Source: Prevotella sp. (lineage in GTDB: Bacteria > Bacteroidota > Bacteroidia > Bacteroidales > Bacteroidaceae). From it: a stretch of DNA of 64,000 nt. This document shows, piece after piece, positions 17,493 through 27,558 of the stretch; the first letter of the stretch is position 1; each line of letters opens with the position of its first letter. The position numbers and the translations under genes were made by a program. The stretch covers positions 1-64,000 of the forward strand of contig JALETQ010000035.1 in NCBI GenBank assembly GCA_022781445.1, given 5' to 3'. The notes under the pieces are model-generated. The model ran no database searches, had not been told where the DNA came from, and worked only from the letters and a program-made list of their open reading frames with translations.

Positions 17493-19045
17493 TAATCTCT
17501 CGGGTTAGCTTGCAGACCGGCAGCTACAACAGCATTCGGAATCTGAATGGCACCGCGAAGGTCACCCGGTTTGAAAATAACAGATTCTTCACCTGTCAAT
17601 TGGTGAGCATAGGAGATGCCGTAACGCTTCACGTCCATGAAACGCATACCTTGGTAAAGCGTTTCGAGACGGCGCATGTGGAGAATCATCTGCAACAAAC
17701 TTTCTTGAACACCGGGTTCAACAACAAATCCTTGGGGATGAAACTCCTTCTTGATGGTGCGGAACAAAGCACGTTCGGGATCAACGGGCGAATAGTCGAT
17801 GCCGTCCATGAACTTGTTAACCAGGTCGATGGTGAAGACTTTGAACTGCGGGGTCCAGCGATCACAGTGAGAAGTTACCCAATAGTTGATATCCTTAATG
17901 GCATTCACGGAGTCGTTCATCAAGGCATAAGCCTCTGCACGAACCAATAATGTTTCGTCGGTGGTGAACACTTGGTCTACGATGTGAGTGTAACCGGTTT
18001 GTGCCAACTTATCTTTGAACTCGAAAAATTCCCACATCTTGGGAAAGAAGGTTTGTTGATTCGTTCCATACAACTTACCCTTATAATAGAGAGAGTTGTT
18101 AGACGATCCTTGTCCCCAGGGAGCAGAAGCCCAATAGGTCTCGTAAGAAGCCATGATTCCGTTGTGAGCGAAACGACCATACGACGACATGATCATACGG
18201 CCTGCAGCAGAATATGCAGTAACAAACATAAGGTTTGCCGGATCCGCAGACTCGACGTAACGGTTTGCCAAGTCGATGGCACCGAGCTTCACGAGCTCAG
18301 AATAGTTTCTGAGTACAGCAGTAGGATCAACACCGATGGCCTTGGTAGCATAGTCAATGGCTTTATCATACTTCATATAATAAAGGTTGAAACGAGCAGC
18401 AAAGGCATAGGCAGCCTTCTTATTGAAATGATACTTGGGCACGGAGTAATTATTGTCGTCGATCAAAGGCAACGCTTCTTCAATATCTGCATCGATCTTG
18501 GCATACAAATCACGGAGCGTACCACGTTCGTAGGTAGCATTAAGGGTCGTCTCAGGCTTGGTGGGATAAGGAAGTCCGAGATATACGTCAGCCTTTTCGG
18601 GGTTCCATGCCATACAGAAGGTATTGGCGAGTTGGAACATGGAATAAGCACGACAAAGAAGGGCTTCGCCACGCTCAGCATTCACATTCTCGTTGACTTT
18701 ATCCATTGCCTCCAAGGCAATATTTGCGGTTGCAACGGCAGAGTATAAACCTTGCCATACGTTACGGGGAGAATCATTGTCTTCAGAAGTTACATCCTTA
18801 AAACGATACAACTCTTCTTGACTTACCTGGGCTGTATAACGAGGTCCATTGTCTGTAACATTATCGGAGCTGTACTCCAGGATCATAACGTTGCTATTGC
18901 TGGGATAGGCATCTACCAAGAGATTCTTGATTTTCTCTTTTGTGTTGAGTTCCGCTCTATCATCTGGCAACTTGTCCAAAAAAGAGTCACATGAAGACAA
19001 AGCAAAAGCTCCCAACGCCATGCACAATAATATATTCTTTTTCAT
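17492..19045 (-). CDS. SusD/RagB-family nutrient-binding lipoprotein
   Basis: 517 aa. The lipobox ALSSC puts the lipidated Cys at 19, and CDSFLDKLPDDRAEL is the standard start of this family. The helical TPR-like core is seen in NVWQGLYSAVATANIALEAMD and GEALLCRAYSMFQLANTFC, and the C-terminal RLETLYQGMRFMDVKRYGI is a conserved SusD segment. It caps the SusC channel at the outer-membrane surface and delivers ligand. It starts 25 bp after susC and overlaps the metallohydrolase start. The ligand cannot be read from sequence; the hydrolase partner suggests peptide or protein rather than glycan. Confidence 0.95.
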   Translation of the reverse strand: MKKNILLCMALGAFALSSCDSFLDKLPDDRAELNTKEKIKNLLVDAYPSNSNVMILEYSSDNVTDNGPRYTAQVSQEELYRFKDVTSEDNDSPRNVWQGLYSAVATANIALEAMDKVNENVNAERGEALLCRAYSMFQLANTFCMAWNPEKADVYLGLPYPTKPETTLNATYERGTLRDLYAKIDADIEEALPLIDDNNYSVPKYHFNKKAAYAFAARFNLYYMKYDKAIDYATKAIGVDPTAVLRNYSELVKLGAIDLANRYVESADPANLMFVTAYSAAGRMIMSSYGRFAHNGIMASYETYWASAPWGQGSSNNSLYYKGKLYGTNQQTFFPKMWEFFEFKDKLAQTGYTHIVDQVFTTDETLLVRAEAYALMNDSVNAIKDINYWVTSHCDRWTPQFKVFTIDLVNKFMDGIDYSPVDPERALFRTIKKEFHPQGFVVEPGVQESLLQMILHMRRLETLYQGMRFMDVKRYGISYAHQLTGEESVIFKPGDLRGAIQIPNAVVAAGLQANPRD

Positions 19046-19070
19046 TATTTCTAATTATTAAGTTGTTAGA

Positions 19071-22000
19071 TTAAAGGCCAACCCTCAATGTGAAGGTGAA
19101 CTGACGTGCCATCGGCACAGCAACACCACCGGCATTGAAGAACTCGGGATCTTGTCCGTTGAGCTTCTTGTCTGAATAGATGAGGAACAAGTTGGTACCT
19201 TGGAGCTTCATATTCAAAGAGTTGATACGCAAAGGTGTCAACCAGCTCTTGGGGAAATCATAAGAAAGAGAAATTTCTTTCATACGGATGAAGTCACCTT
19301 TGGCTGTGCGAGCCGTAGAACGGTTGAAGGCATTGAAAGCCCATCCAATCTTATTGTCTTGCTGGCGCAAACGTGCATCGAGGATTACAGGGACATCGGT
19401 ATATGCTTCATCACCTGCCATAGTCCAACGGTTTCTGAACTCTTTCGGCATTGCGTAGAGATCGGAATAGCCTGCATAGAAAGCCGGATCAAGACGAATC
19501 TTGTTGCCGAACGAGTAAGTGGCAAAGACATTCAACGTCCAGTTCTTGTATTTGAAGACGTTACCCAAACTACCGGTGTAGGTAGGATCGGTCGGACCTT
19601 CGTATACCAAGTGGGAAATATCGGTAGACTGGAAGTAGTGGTCACTGGTAGTGAGGACACCTTTATCGTTGATGAAAGTAGGAATACCTTGATTGTTCAA
19701 ACCGCGATAGTCGATAGAGAACAATGCACGGTAGGGATAACCTTTCATGGTAAAACCGGAACCGGTGATCAATTGGATGATCTGTGTACGAGAATCCAAG
19801 TTTGTAACTTCACTCTTCGTGTGAGAGTAGATGAAGTCGGTTGTCCAGCTGAAGTCTTTGGTTACGATATTCTTGGTAGAGATTGAGAACTCTTCACCAT
19901 GAGATTTCATGTCGGCAACGTTACCATACTTGGTTACCACGCCACCGATACCCATCGTGTGCTTCGGACCAATCAAGTCATAGTTGTTACGCTTGTACCA
20001 GTCGAAAGTCACATTGATGCGGTTGTTCAAGAAACCCATGTCAACACCAATGTTGAACTCGTGCTTCTTTTCATAGGTCAAATCTTCATTCTTGAAATCC
20101 GAGATAGCCAAGCCGGCTTCCTTGTCGTTGGTGGTAGGTCTCCAAGGGTTGAAAGCTGCGATGATTACTTCAGAGTTGGTCACAGCAGGCTTGTCGCCGG
20201 TAAGAGAATAAGAAGTCTTCAGAGTCAAGTGAGACATGGTGGGTCTGAGCTTGGCAAAGAATTTCTCTTCGTGAGCGTTCCATGCTGCCGATACGTTCCA
20301 TGTAGGCAACCAGCGTGCGCTACGACTCTTACCCAAGCGGTTTGAACCTTCGTAACGAACAGTACCGTTGATGGTATAACGTCCTTGGTAAGAATAGGTG
20401 GCTGTTGCGAAGAAAGCAGCTTCACGGCTGTAGCCGTTACCCAAGCTGTAGTATTGTTGGTTTTCTTCACTTGCCTGCTTGAAATAACGATAGTCGAACG
20501 AGGGAAGATAACCCATATCGAAGAGCATACCCACACCATTAAAATAAGAACGGCTACGGTCCGTGCTGTTTACTTCCAAACCTCCGAAGAAGTTCACGAT
20601 GTGGTCTTCATTGTAAACATCATTGTAGCTTGCAGATGCACGGAAGTCCCAGCTGTTCATCTTATATTTGGTTTCACGGTAGAAACCACCCTTCGGCAAT
20701 ACGGAAATCGGCAAAGAGTTGATTTTGTCGGGGTCGGTATAGAGCCAGGGGTTAGAGTCACGCATGGTAGCATCGTCCATGGCACGGAAAGCCATAGCGA
20801 GGTTGGAGTTATCCTTTACATTGTGTGCTTGAGTCGTTGTAGAGAACTTGTAGGCACCGATAGCAGAGAGTTCAACCTTTCTGATGGGCTTGTATTTCAA
20901 TTCGGCTTGGAATTTCAAGTCAACCACATCAAGATCAATGTAGTTGTTATCAAGTTCGTGCTTGATGTTGAATGGAGCATTGTTTCTTACATACATTTCA
21001 TTCGGGTCAAGAACGCGCGAAGTATTGATGGCGTAAGAATAGGGATTGATATCGAAATCACGGCTGACTTCACCGGTAACGGCGTTTACACCTTGGCTGG
21101 AAGAACCCGGAGCCTTTTGCTTACGATAGGCAGCATTGGCAATGAAGTTCAATGAAATCTTGGAGCTGAGGTTGTAGTTAGCGTTCACGTTGGCAGTCAA
21201 ACGGTTTACTTTGCTCGACTTGGTCCAACCCGGATCAGTCATGAAACTGAACGAAGTATAATACTGAGCCTTGTCGGTACCACTCGACAAACTGATCGAA
21301 TGGTTTTGAGAGATTGCATTACTGAACAACTCATCAAACCAGTTTGTGTTACGATATTCTGCTTGACGGAGATAAGCGTTGATGGCTTCGGGCGAGTTTT
21401 CAAGACCGAAAGTATTGGTGACAGGATCATAAGTGTTCATCAAGTGATACATCTTACCGAAGATACCACTGTCGGAAGCTCTGTATGCACCGCCAAAGGT
21501 CAGGTAACCGGCATTCATCATTTCTTTGTAAACACTCATCTGTTCTTGAGAGTTCATGATATTGAACTGGTTGTAGGTGGGTTTGAGACGCATGGTGAAT
21601 TCACCGGTATAATTGATGCGTGACGAACCTGCCTTACCTTTCTTGGTGGTGATAACGATCACACCGGCCATGGCGCGAGCACCATAGATAGATGTAGCCG
21701 AACCATCTTTCAGGATTTGGAAGCTCTCGATGTCATCCGAGTTCAAACCTGCAATGGCAGAAGAGATCAACGTTTCAGCATCACCCGACGAAAGGGCGTC
21801 GGCACTAACCTCGGTCACATCTTCCATGATCACACCGTCAACCACCCACAGCGGTTTGGAACTACCATAAATTGATGTTGCACCACGCACACGGATTTTG
21901 GGCGCAGTACCGAAAGTACCGGAAACGTTTTGTACAGACACACCGGCTACGCGTCCTTCGAGCGCACGGCTGACATCTGCCACACCATCCAGTTTTGCCT

Positions 22001-22379
22001 TCTCACCGGAAACCTTGGAGGTAGCACCTGTAAACAGACGTTTGTCCATTTTCTGCATACCTGTCACCACGACGTCTCCGATATCTGTGGCATCTGATTC
22101 CAATTTGACTTTGATGCCCTGTCCGCCTTTCACGGTAACAGGTTTCATACCGATGTAGCTGATTACCAACATCGGTGATTGTTTCTCCGTTTCAAAAGAG
22201 AAATTACCATCAAAGTCTGTTACGGCTACAGCAACTTTCTCGCCTTTCAGCTGAATGGTTGCACCGATAACCGGCTCACCATCATCCCCGACAACAGTAC
22301 CGGAGATAGTCGACTGTGCCAATGCCGTCCCAAGAAAGAGGAACAAGCACGTTACAATCATTGTCAGTCTTCTTTTCAT
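19071..22379 (-). CDS. SusC/RagA-family TonB-linked outer-membrane importer
   Basis: 1102 aa, first gene of the operon. Signal peptide to about residue 21 (LFLGTALAQ). A carboxypeptidase-like N-terminal domain follows (STISGTVVGDDGEPVIGATI, to about 95), then a TonB-box region (GDVVVTGMQ), the plug with VRGATSIYGSSKPLWVVDGV and ILKDGSATSIYGARAMAGVI, and a long beta-barrel ending in TFTLRVGL with an aromatic-rich final strand. No anti-sigma-interacting STN domain is visible before the CarboxypepD domain, so control by a linked FecI/FecR pair is unlikely. A consensus promoter lies about 120 bp upstream. Confidence 0.97.
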   Translation of the reverse strand: MKRRLTMIVTCLFLFLGTALAQSTISGTVVGDDGEPVIGATIQLKGEKVAVAVTDFDGNFSFETEKQSPMLVISYIGMKPVTVKGGQGIKVKLESDATDIGDVVVTGMQKMDKRLFTGATSKVSGEKAKLDGVADVSRALEGRVAGVSVQNVSGTFGTAPKIRVRGATSIYGSSKPLWVVDGVIMEDVTEVSADALSSGDAETLISSAIAGLNSDDIESFQILKDGSATSIYGARAMAGVIVITTKKGKAGSSRINYTGEFTMRLKPTYNQFNIMNSQEQMSVYKEMMNAGYLTFGGAYRASDSGIFGKMYHLMNTYDPVTNTFGLENSPEAINAYLRQAEYRNTNWFDELFSNAISQNHSISLSSGTDKAQYYTSFSFMTDPGWTKSSKVNRLTANVNANYNLSSKISLNFIANAAYRKQKAPGSSSQGVNAVTGEVSRDFDINPYSYAINTSRVLDPNEMYVRNNAPFNIKHELDNNYIDLDVVDLKFQAELKYKPIRKVELSAIGAYKFSTTTQAHNVKDNSNLAMAFRAMDDATMRDSNPWLYTDPDKINSLPISVLPKGGFYRETKYKMNSWDFRASASYNDVYNEDHIVNFFGGLEVNSTDRSRSYFNGVGMLFDMGYLPSFDYRYFKQASEENQQYYSLGNGYSREAAFFATATYSYQGRYTINGTVRYEGSNRLGKSRSARWLPTWNVSAAWNAHEEKFFAKLRPTMSHLTLKTSYSLTGDKPAVTNSEVIIAAFNPWRPTTNDKEAGLAISDFKNEDLTYEKKHEFNIGVDMGFLNNRINVTFDWYKRNNYDLIGPKHTMGIGGVVTKYGNVADMKSHGEEFSISTKNIVTKDFSWTTDFIYSHTKSEVTNLDSRTQIIQLITGSGFTMKGYPYRALFSIDYRGLNNQGIPTFINDKGVLTTSDHYFQSTDISHLVYEGPTDPTYTGSLGNVFKYKNWTLNVFATYSFGNKIRLDPAFYAGYSDLYAMPKEFRNRWTMAGDEAYTDVPVILDARLRQQDNKIGWAFNAFNRSTARTAKGDFIRMKEISLSYDFPKSWLTPLRINSLNMKLQGTNLFLIYSDKKLNGQDPEFFNAGGVAVPMARQFTFTLRVGL

Positions 22380-22498
22380 AAATTTAATTTTTACATAATA
22401 ATTGATTTAATCCATTCTGTCTTTCACACTTACAAGCTATGTTTTCTTCTCCATTTGTTTCACGAATTTTCTTCTACGAAACATTGCATAACATTCGA

Positions 22499-22530
22499 CA
22501 AAAATATAAATAATTTATCTTTCCCACAAA
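22499..22530 (-). promoter_or_regulatory. promoter of the SusC/SusD operon
   Basis: On the minus strand TTTG (22527-22530), 20 nt, then TATTTTTG (22499-22506): a full match to the Bacteroidetes -33/-7 consensus. The leader to the susC ATG is about 115 nt, long and AT-rich. Confidence 0.8.
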
Positions 22531-22660
22531 ATAAATTGCGGAAAAGTGACTTCATCCTTTCTGTTTTTAACAATTTCGATTCGATTCTGTTATACTCTAT
22601 TTTGTTCTCCTATTATATAAAGGCAACAATTGATGGTCAACCACTGAAAAGAAAGCTCCC

Positions 22661-22792
22661 ATGACACACAGTTCCAAGATGAAAGAAAGTTTGTTTCTCA
22701 CACAAAGTCTCCAAACCATCATCGACAAGATGGTTTCATTGACATTAACTTCCGTCATCCTTATTGCATCCTATATCGGTACCCTTTTGTAG
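22661..22792 (+). CDS. possible 43-aa small membrane protein (speculative)
   Basis: ATG at 22661 follows an A/G-rich GAAAAGAAAG and opens a 43-codon frame. Residues about 24-43 are hydrophobic (MVSLTLTSVILIASYIGTLL), enough for one membrane segment, after a polar N-terminus. No promoter or homologue is recognised. It may be chance; it is the only small frame in this gap with a protein-like profile. Confidence 0.2.
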   Translation: MTHSSKMKESLFLTQSLQTIIDKMVSLTLTSVILIASYIGTLL

Positions 22793-23133
22793 ATTAGCAT
22801 TGTCGTTACCATATATATTCATGGCATTCCGGCCTGTTCCTTGTCGCAAGTGGAAACAGACGAACTACGTTCCCATAGTATGACCATCGATTATCCCAGA
22901 ACCATCAAATACCAAAAATCAGTTTGCAGATCAGATTATGTCGAGAAGATGTTGGAAAGATCAACGTACCGTTTTCTTAGGCGATACGTCGATCTTAATC
23001 GTGATGCGAACCATGATGCTCTTGTTTTGACGCAGATCGGTCGGTGAGATGGTCTTCATCCTCCGAGTCCCCGCCTCTATCGGCATCATCGTCCGACACT
23101 CAACGGTTCAGCTTGAAGTCAGCATCCCGACCA
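22793..23133. other. intergenic region with no recognised feature
   Basis: About 340 bp between the possible small frame and the end of pepD. I see no terminator with a T-tract, no repeat of family A or B, and no consensus promoter. Confidence 0.5.
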
Positions 23134-24591
23134 TTATTTAACAGGGATCTCCTCCAAAGTCTTCTTCAGCAACTCCCAGAACGGAGCCACTGTAGGAATA
23201 AGTGCCCGTTCGGTGGTGGTGTGCGGAGACTTCATCGTCGGACCGAGCGACACCACATCCATATGCGGATATTTACTGAGGATGATGGAACATTCGAGAC
23301 CGGCATGATCAACCTGAATGATTCCGTCTTCATTGAACAATTCTTTATAGATACGCAGCAGCATGTGGAGTGCTTCACTATCGGGATTGGGATCCCATCC
23401 TACATAGCTTCCGGCCGTCTCGACCTTCATGCCGGCCATGTTGAAGCAGCTTTCAAGCGTCTTCACCATGTAATCTTTCATATCTTCGCGAGCACTTCTG
23501 GCAAGAATCTTAATGGCTGCGCGTCCGCTTTCGATGTCGATGATCGCCAAATTAGACGACGTTTCAACCACATCGGGATAAGCGGGAATCATTCTCAACA
23601 CACCATTATGACAGGCATAGATGGCATTGAGCAGGTTATCTTGAATGGGAACGGGAACCACCATGGCAGGTTTCTCTACCTCTTCGGCATAGAATTGCAC
23701 ACCGTTTTCAACGATTTTGTATTCGTCTTCGAAAGCGGCTTTCCAATCGGCAACGAGTTCTTTGACGGCTTCCATGTTCTCTTTGGGCATTGTAAGCACC
23801 ACTTCGGCAGCATAAGGAATGGCATTTCTCATGTTACCGCCATGCCAAACTGCCAGACGGGCATCACATTCGGTGATGGCATCACGCACAAATCGTGCCA
23901 TGAGTTTGTTGGCATTGGCTCTTCCTTCGTGAATTTCCAGTCCGGAGTGTCCGCCTTTCCAGCCTTTCATGATTACTTTCAGGGCTACATCATCCGTTTC
24001 GGCCTCCACCTCTTGATAGTCGAGTGTGGCAGTGATATCAATACCGCCGGCACTACCGATGACAAATTTCCCCCATGTTTCCGAATCAAGGTTCAGGAGG
24101 ATATCGCCATTCAACACGCCGCTTTTGAGGTCGTTTGCCCCAAACATACCCGTTTCTTCATCGGCCGTGACGAGAGCTTCGACCGGTCCGTGCTTGAGGG
24201 TTTTGTCTTCCATGACAGCCATGATGGCAGCCACGCCGAGACCGTTGTCGGCACCGAGGGTCGTATTGTTGGCTTTCACCCATTCGCCGTCGATCCAGGG
24301 TTCGATGGGATCGGTCTCAAAGTTATGCTTACTATCGGGTGTTTTTTGCGGAACCATATCCATGTGTGCCTGCAGCACCACACCTTTTCGATTCTCCATT
24401 CCGGGAGTAGCCGCTTTACGCATAATCACGTTACCGGCATCATCCAAGAATGCTTCCACGCCGGCTTGTTTGCCGAAGTCAAGCAAGAACTGCTGAACTT
24501 TCTTCAGATGTCCTGAAGGACGAGGCACCTGCGTCAAGGCATAGAAGTTACGCCAGACACATTCCGGTTTCAGATTTTTAATTTCACTCAT
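23134..24591 (-). CDS. pepD: aminoacyl-histidine dipeptidase (Xaa-His dipeptidase)
   Basis: 485 aa, normal for PepD of the M20 family. A cytosolic zinc dipeptidase with broad specificity, including carnosine-like substrates. Metal and catalytic motifs: VVLQAHMDMVPQ (His and Asp), TTLGADNGLGVAA (bridging Asp), VTADEETGMFGA (general-base Glu-Glu), LLNLDSETWG, and the C-terminal DHAGLECSIILSKYP with the last His far downstream. It lies 11 bp after the flippase-like gene on the same strand and is probably its second cistron. Confidence 0.95.
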   Translation of the reverse strand: MSEIKNLKPECVWRNFYALTQVPRPSGHLKKVQQFLLDFGKQAGVEAFLDDAGNVIMRKAATPGMENRKGVVLQAHMDMVPQKTPDSKHNFETDPIEPWIDGEWVKANNTTLGADNGLGVAAIMAVMEDKTLKHGPVEALVTADEETGMFGANDLKSGVLNGDILLNLDSETWGKFVIGSAGGIDITATLDYQEVEAETDDVALKVIMKGWKGGHSGLEIHEGRANANKLMARFVRDAITECDARLAVWHGGNMRNAIPYAAEVVLTMPKENMEAVKELVADWKAAFEDEYKIVENGVQFYAEEVEKPAMVVPVPIQDNLLNAIYACHNGVLRMIPAYPDVVETSSNLAIIDIESGRAAIKILARSAREDMKDYMVKTLESCFNMAGMKVETAGSYVGWDPNPDSEALHMLLRIYKELFNEDGIIQVDHAGLECSIILSKYPHMDVVSLGPTMKSPHTTTERALIPTVAPFWELLKKTLEEIPVK

Positions 24592-24602
24592 AATCGATAT
24601 TG

Positions 24603-25610
24603 TTAGTTATTGATAGATATATTTTCTCTTTTCTTTTGAAACGACAATGCCACCCAGGCATAAACACCGAGTGCCACGACAAGCAAAGTCTGCAGTGAAT
24701 GCACGATGAGCACGAAATAGAGTGCCCTTTCGTCGGCAACACCATAAAGAATCAACATGGTCTTCACGGCAAAATGCCACGGACCGGCACCGTTGGGTGT
24801 TGGAACGATGACAGCAATGCTGCCCACCACGAATGTCACCAGCGCACAATCCCACCCCAGCTCGGCGGTGAAGTCGAAACAGAAAAATGTGAGGTAATAA
24901 TGAAGGAAGTAACTCCCCCAGATTCCCATGGTAAAGAGGATGAACCGCGGCAGATTACGAACTCTACGAACCGACATCACACCTTGCCACAGTCCCCGAA
25001 ACACATCTTTCACTTTTCGATATACCGACACATATTTGAACAGGTAGTAAAGCAAAATAAGCGCAGCTACGCCGCATATCGCCGTAACGAGCCATCCTGT
25101 GAGGCTGAACATCCCGAAAATGTCATCCACCCGCGTACCGGTCTTCGAGAAGAAATCGAAAAATATCGGCAACTGCGAAAAGAAAGTGATGGCAGTCATC
25201 ATCATCATCAGTGCAAAGTCGACCGCTCTTTCGGTCACCACCGTCCCCAGTGCTTTCGGGAAAGATACCGCGTCATAGGTTTTCAAGATACCGCATCGGG
25301 CAAATTCCCCCACCCTCGGAATCACCAGACTTGACGCATACGACAACAGCACGGCATGGATTCTCACCGATCGTCTGCTCTGCTCGCCGATAGGTTCGAG
25401 CAGTTGTGACCACCTCATTCCCCTGAACATCTGAGCCGTGAAGCCAAAGGGCAACGAAAGAAGCATCCATGTCCAATCCATTTCGTTGCGCATGACATCT
25501 CCAATCCGGCAGAAATCGAAGTCGCGATACATCCAATAAAGAATCACTCCTCCCAACAATAGCGGAGGAAGAATCTTCAATATCTTCACAACAAAACGGT
25601 TCGTTATCAT
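24603..25610 (-). CDS. flippase-like (UPF0104 / LPG synthase transmembrane-type) integral membrane protein
   Basis: 335 aa with about eight hydrophobic segments. GMRWSQLLEPIGEQ, PRVGEFARCGILKTYDAV and VPTPNGAGPWHFAVKT are hallmarks of the lysylphosphatidylglycerol synthase membrane-domain family, here without the catalytic aminoacyl-transfer domain. Such stand-alone proteins are thought to move lipids or lipid-linked sugars across the inner membrane; the cargo is unknown. The start at 25610 (MITNRFVVK) is preferred over the upstream Met because the -7 box ends 8 nt before it, so the mRNA is nearly leaderless. Confidence 0.85.
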   Translation of the reverse strand: MITNRFVVKILKILPPLLLGGVILYWMYRDFDFCRIGDVMRNEMDWTWMLLSLPFGFTAQMFRGMRWSQLLEPIGEQSRRSVRIHAVLLSYASSLVIPRVGEFARCGILKTYDAVSFPKALGTVVTERAVDFALMMMMTAITFFSQLPIFFDFFSKTGTRVDDIFGMFSLTGWLVTAICGVAALILLYYLFKYVSVYRKVKDVFRGLWQGVMSVRRVRNLPRFILFTMGIWGSYFLHYYLTFFCFDFTAELGWDCALVTFVVGSIAVIVPTPNGAGPWHFAVKTMLILYGVADERALYFVLIVHSLQTLLVVALGVYAWVALSFQKKRENISINN

Positions 25611-25618
25611 AGCTTTTG

Positions 25619-25649
25619 CAAAGATAATGGAAATCGGGAACAAAACAAA
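25619..25649 (-). promoter_or_regulatory. promoter of the flippase-pepD operon
   Basis: TTTG (25646-25649), 19 nt, TATCTTTG (25619-25626) on the minus strand. The box ends only 8 nt before the ATG at 25610, so transcription should begin at or next to the start codon. Confidence 0.8.
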
Positions 25650-25803
25650 GGAATCGTGTCTTTTGTTTTTCCTTGTAATTCAGCCGCGCCATCAATCGGA
25701 TCCACGCTTGTCATCTGCCCGAAAAGCACTCCAACCATGTACCCCACATATATAATATATAATAAGGTAACTGTCATGATATTTCAAAATAACCGAACAA
25801 ATC

Positions 25804-25835
25804 TTTGACAATTAAGATATGTTTTAGTATATTTG
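25804..25835 (+). promoter_or_regulatory. consensus promoter with a 400-nt leader or non-coding transcript
   Basis: TTTG (25804-25807), 20 nt, TATATTTG (25828-25835): a full consensus pointing rightwards. The next gene starts at 26247. The DNA between has no convincing gene; a 37-codon frame from 25869 has no recognisable features. It either gives the choice-of-anchor J gene a very long leader or drives a small RNA. Confidence 0.65.
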
Positions 25836-26246
25836 CAGATGTGGACGAATAGATGTTACGAGTAGAAAATGCCGGCTGACACTCTTTTCAAATCGTCCAA
25901 CACAACCGTCGGCCACAAATATGCTTGTCGTATCCCAACAATCGACGAGCGGTTTGTCCACGAAACAGGAATTCAGAACTGATTGCCACCGGATGACAAC
26001 CGGACCATTGTTTGCCTTCCGACATGAACTAAGGTACATGACACATGGTATAACCGAAGTCAAGTCCGACAAACAAGCCTCAGAAAAGAATGAGAACGGT
26101 GGCAGAAACTGTCGGAAACGCGCGTTCGAGCAGTTTCGTCTCACAATGGATACCTTCAAAACAACCTATCAACAAACAAACCCTTACGCCCCGGCTTCCA
26201 TCATGGCGTACTCATACAAGAGAGAAAGGAGGAAGCACAATATTTT

Positions 26247-27377
26247 ATGAAAAATATCAAACTACTCAGAAAGATGTATGCGGCAACCTTTGCCCTTTCC
26301 GTTGCCCTGTCGGCAACCGCACAAGTTCAACAAGATGTCATCCTGCAAGAAGGTTTCGAGAACGGAATCCCCTCCACCTGGACAACCATTGATGCCGATG
26401 GCGACAAGAATGTGTGGTATATCACCATGCCCGAAGGCAGCAATCCCCACAGCGGCTCGTTCTGTGCCACCTCGGCTTCATGGCTGGGCAAAGCCGTGAC
26501 ACCCGACAATTGGCTGATCACTCCCCGACTCGATCTGAGAGGAGCAGGCAAACTCACTTTCTTTGTCTGCAGCCAGGACAGCAAAGACATTGCCGAACAT
26601 TATGCCGTTTACGCATCGACAACCGGCAACAACACCGATGACTTTACCGTCAAGCTCCACGAAGAAACCCTCACGATGGAAAACAACAAAGGCAACTACA
26701 AAGAGGTTTCCCTCTCCTTGCCGGCCGGTACCCGCTATGTTGCTTTCCGTCATTTCGGATGCAGCGATCAATTCCGCATCAACATCGACGATGTCAGCAT
26801 CACCGCCGAAACCGCCGACAATGCCGTCATCATCGATGGTACGACCAAACCCATCCTGTCAGCCAAACTATTCGCATACGGCGATGGCGACTTCAACCTC
26901 TATCTCTATCTTTCCGATGATCGCAACGAATCGGTTGTCATCGAGGGCAACGAATCTATTCATGTGGGCAGAACCGTCGATCTGACCATCACAGAGCCGA
27001 GGCATACCGAGTTTTACTGGTCAATCGCCTACTTCTCGGACTACAGGGAAAACCAAAGACTTTTCACACCATCCGGCGAAGGAGGAAACTACGGATTGTT
27101 CGACACCGGTACCATGTCCATCAAGGGGCGTCTCGACGGCGACTATACCCTTCATGTCGACAATGCAAAAATCACCGACAGCAAATACGGTGACGGGAAA
27201 CCACATACGTTCAGCCTTAATTTCACCGGTGGAACTACAGGCATAACCAACATGGCAGTAATTCCGGCCGGCCGGCCAACCGGCGTTTACACTCTTGACG
27301 GACGTTATCTCGGCCATGAAACAGACAGATTGCCACAAGGCATTTATATCGTAAACGGCAAAAAGGTCGTCAAATAA
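26247..27377 (+). CDS. secreted choice-of-anchor J (cleaved-adhesin) domain protein with T9SS-like C-terminus
   Basis: 376 aa. Signal peptide to about residue 26 (SVALSATAQ). Residues about 34-195 form a choice-of-anchor J domain: LQEGFENGIPSTWTTIDADG, the PDNWLITPRLDL motif and a terminal INIDDVSI strand, as in the adhesin domains of gingipains. A beta-rich middle follows. The tail GVYTLDGRYLG...LPQGIYIVNGKKVVK has the pattern of type IX secretion sorting domains. It probably reaches the cell surface or outside. It shares architecture with the 1006-aa protein at 60064. Ligand unknown. Confidence 0.85.
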   Translation: MKNIKLLRKMYAATFALSVALSATAQVQQDVILQEGFENGIPSTWTTIDADGDKNVWYITMPEGSNPHSGSFCATSASWLGKAVTPDNWLITPRLDLRGAGKLTFFVCSQDSKDIAEHYAVYASTTGNNTDDFTVKLHEETLTMENNKGNYKEVSLSLPAGTRYVAFRHFGCSDQFRINIDDVSITAETADNAVIIDGTTKPILSAKLFAYGDGDFNLYLYLSDDRNESVVIEGNESIHVGRTVDLTITEPRHTEFYWSIAYFSDYRENQRLFTPSGEGGNYGLFDTGTMSIKGRLDGDYTLHVDNAKITDSKYGDGKPHTFSLNFTGGTTGITNMAVIPAGRPTGVYTLDGRYLGHETDRLPQGIYIVNGKKVVK

Positions 27378-27395
27378 AGCCATACGCACTTCTTT

Positions 27396-27468
27396 AACCC
27401 CAATCGGTCATCAGAGTCCGAACCGGTATTGTTCGACTGCCGAATCGGACTCTGATGACCGATTGGGA
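27396..27468. repeat. short palindromic family A element
   Basis: A 22-bp arm (27399-27420, starting CCCAATCGGTCATCAGAG) is exactly complementary to 27446-27467, with a 25-nt loop. It lies between convergent genes, 20 bp after the choice-of-anchor J stop, so it may also work as a two-way transcription barrier. Confidence 0.85.
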
Positions 27469-27492
27469 ATAAGAGGGTACGTTTCAACAGAT

Positions 27493-27558
27493 AAAAGGGC
27501 AGGAATCACTGCGTACTTCATGCCCTTTTGACAACTAAAAGGACACGTTTGGGGAATC
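27493..27558 (+). repeat. 22-bp repeat array (family B), 3 units, middle unit inverted
   Basis: Units at 27493, 27515 and 27537. The outer two begin AAAAGG; the middle one carries the motif on the other strand (ATGCCCTTTTGAC), still in the 22-bp register. A degenerate continuation may reach about 27600. Confidence 0.8.

Noticed and set aside
22841..23047. 68-codon plus-strand frame before pepD
   Set aside because: No promoter, no hydrophobic or domain signal, and no conserved motif.
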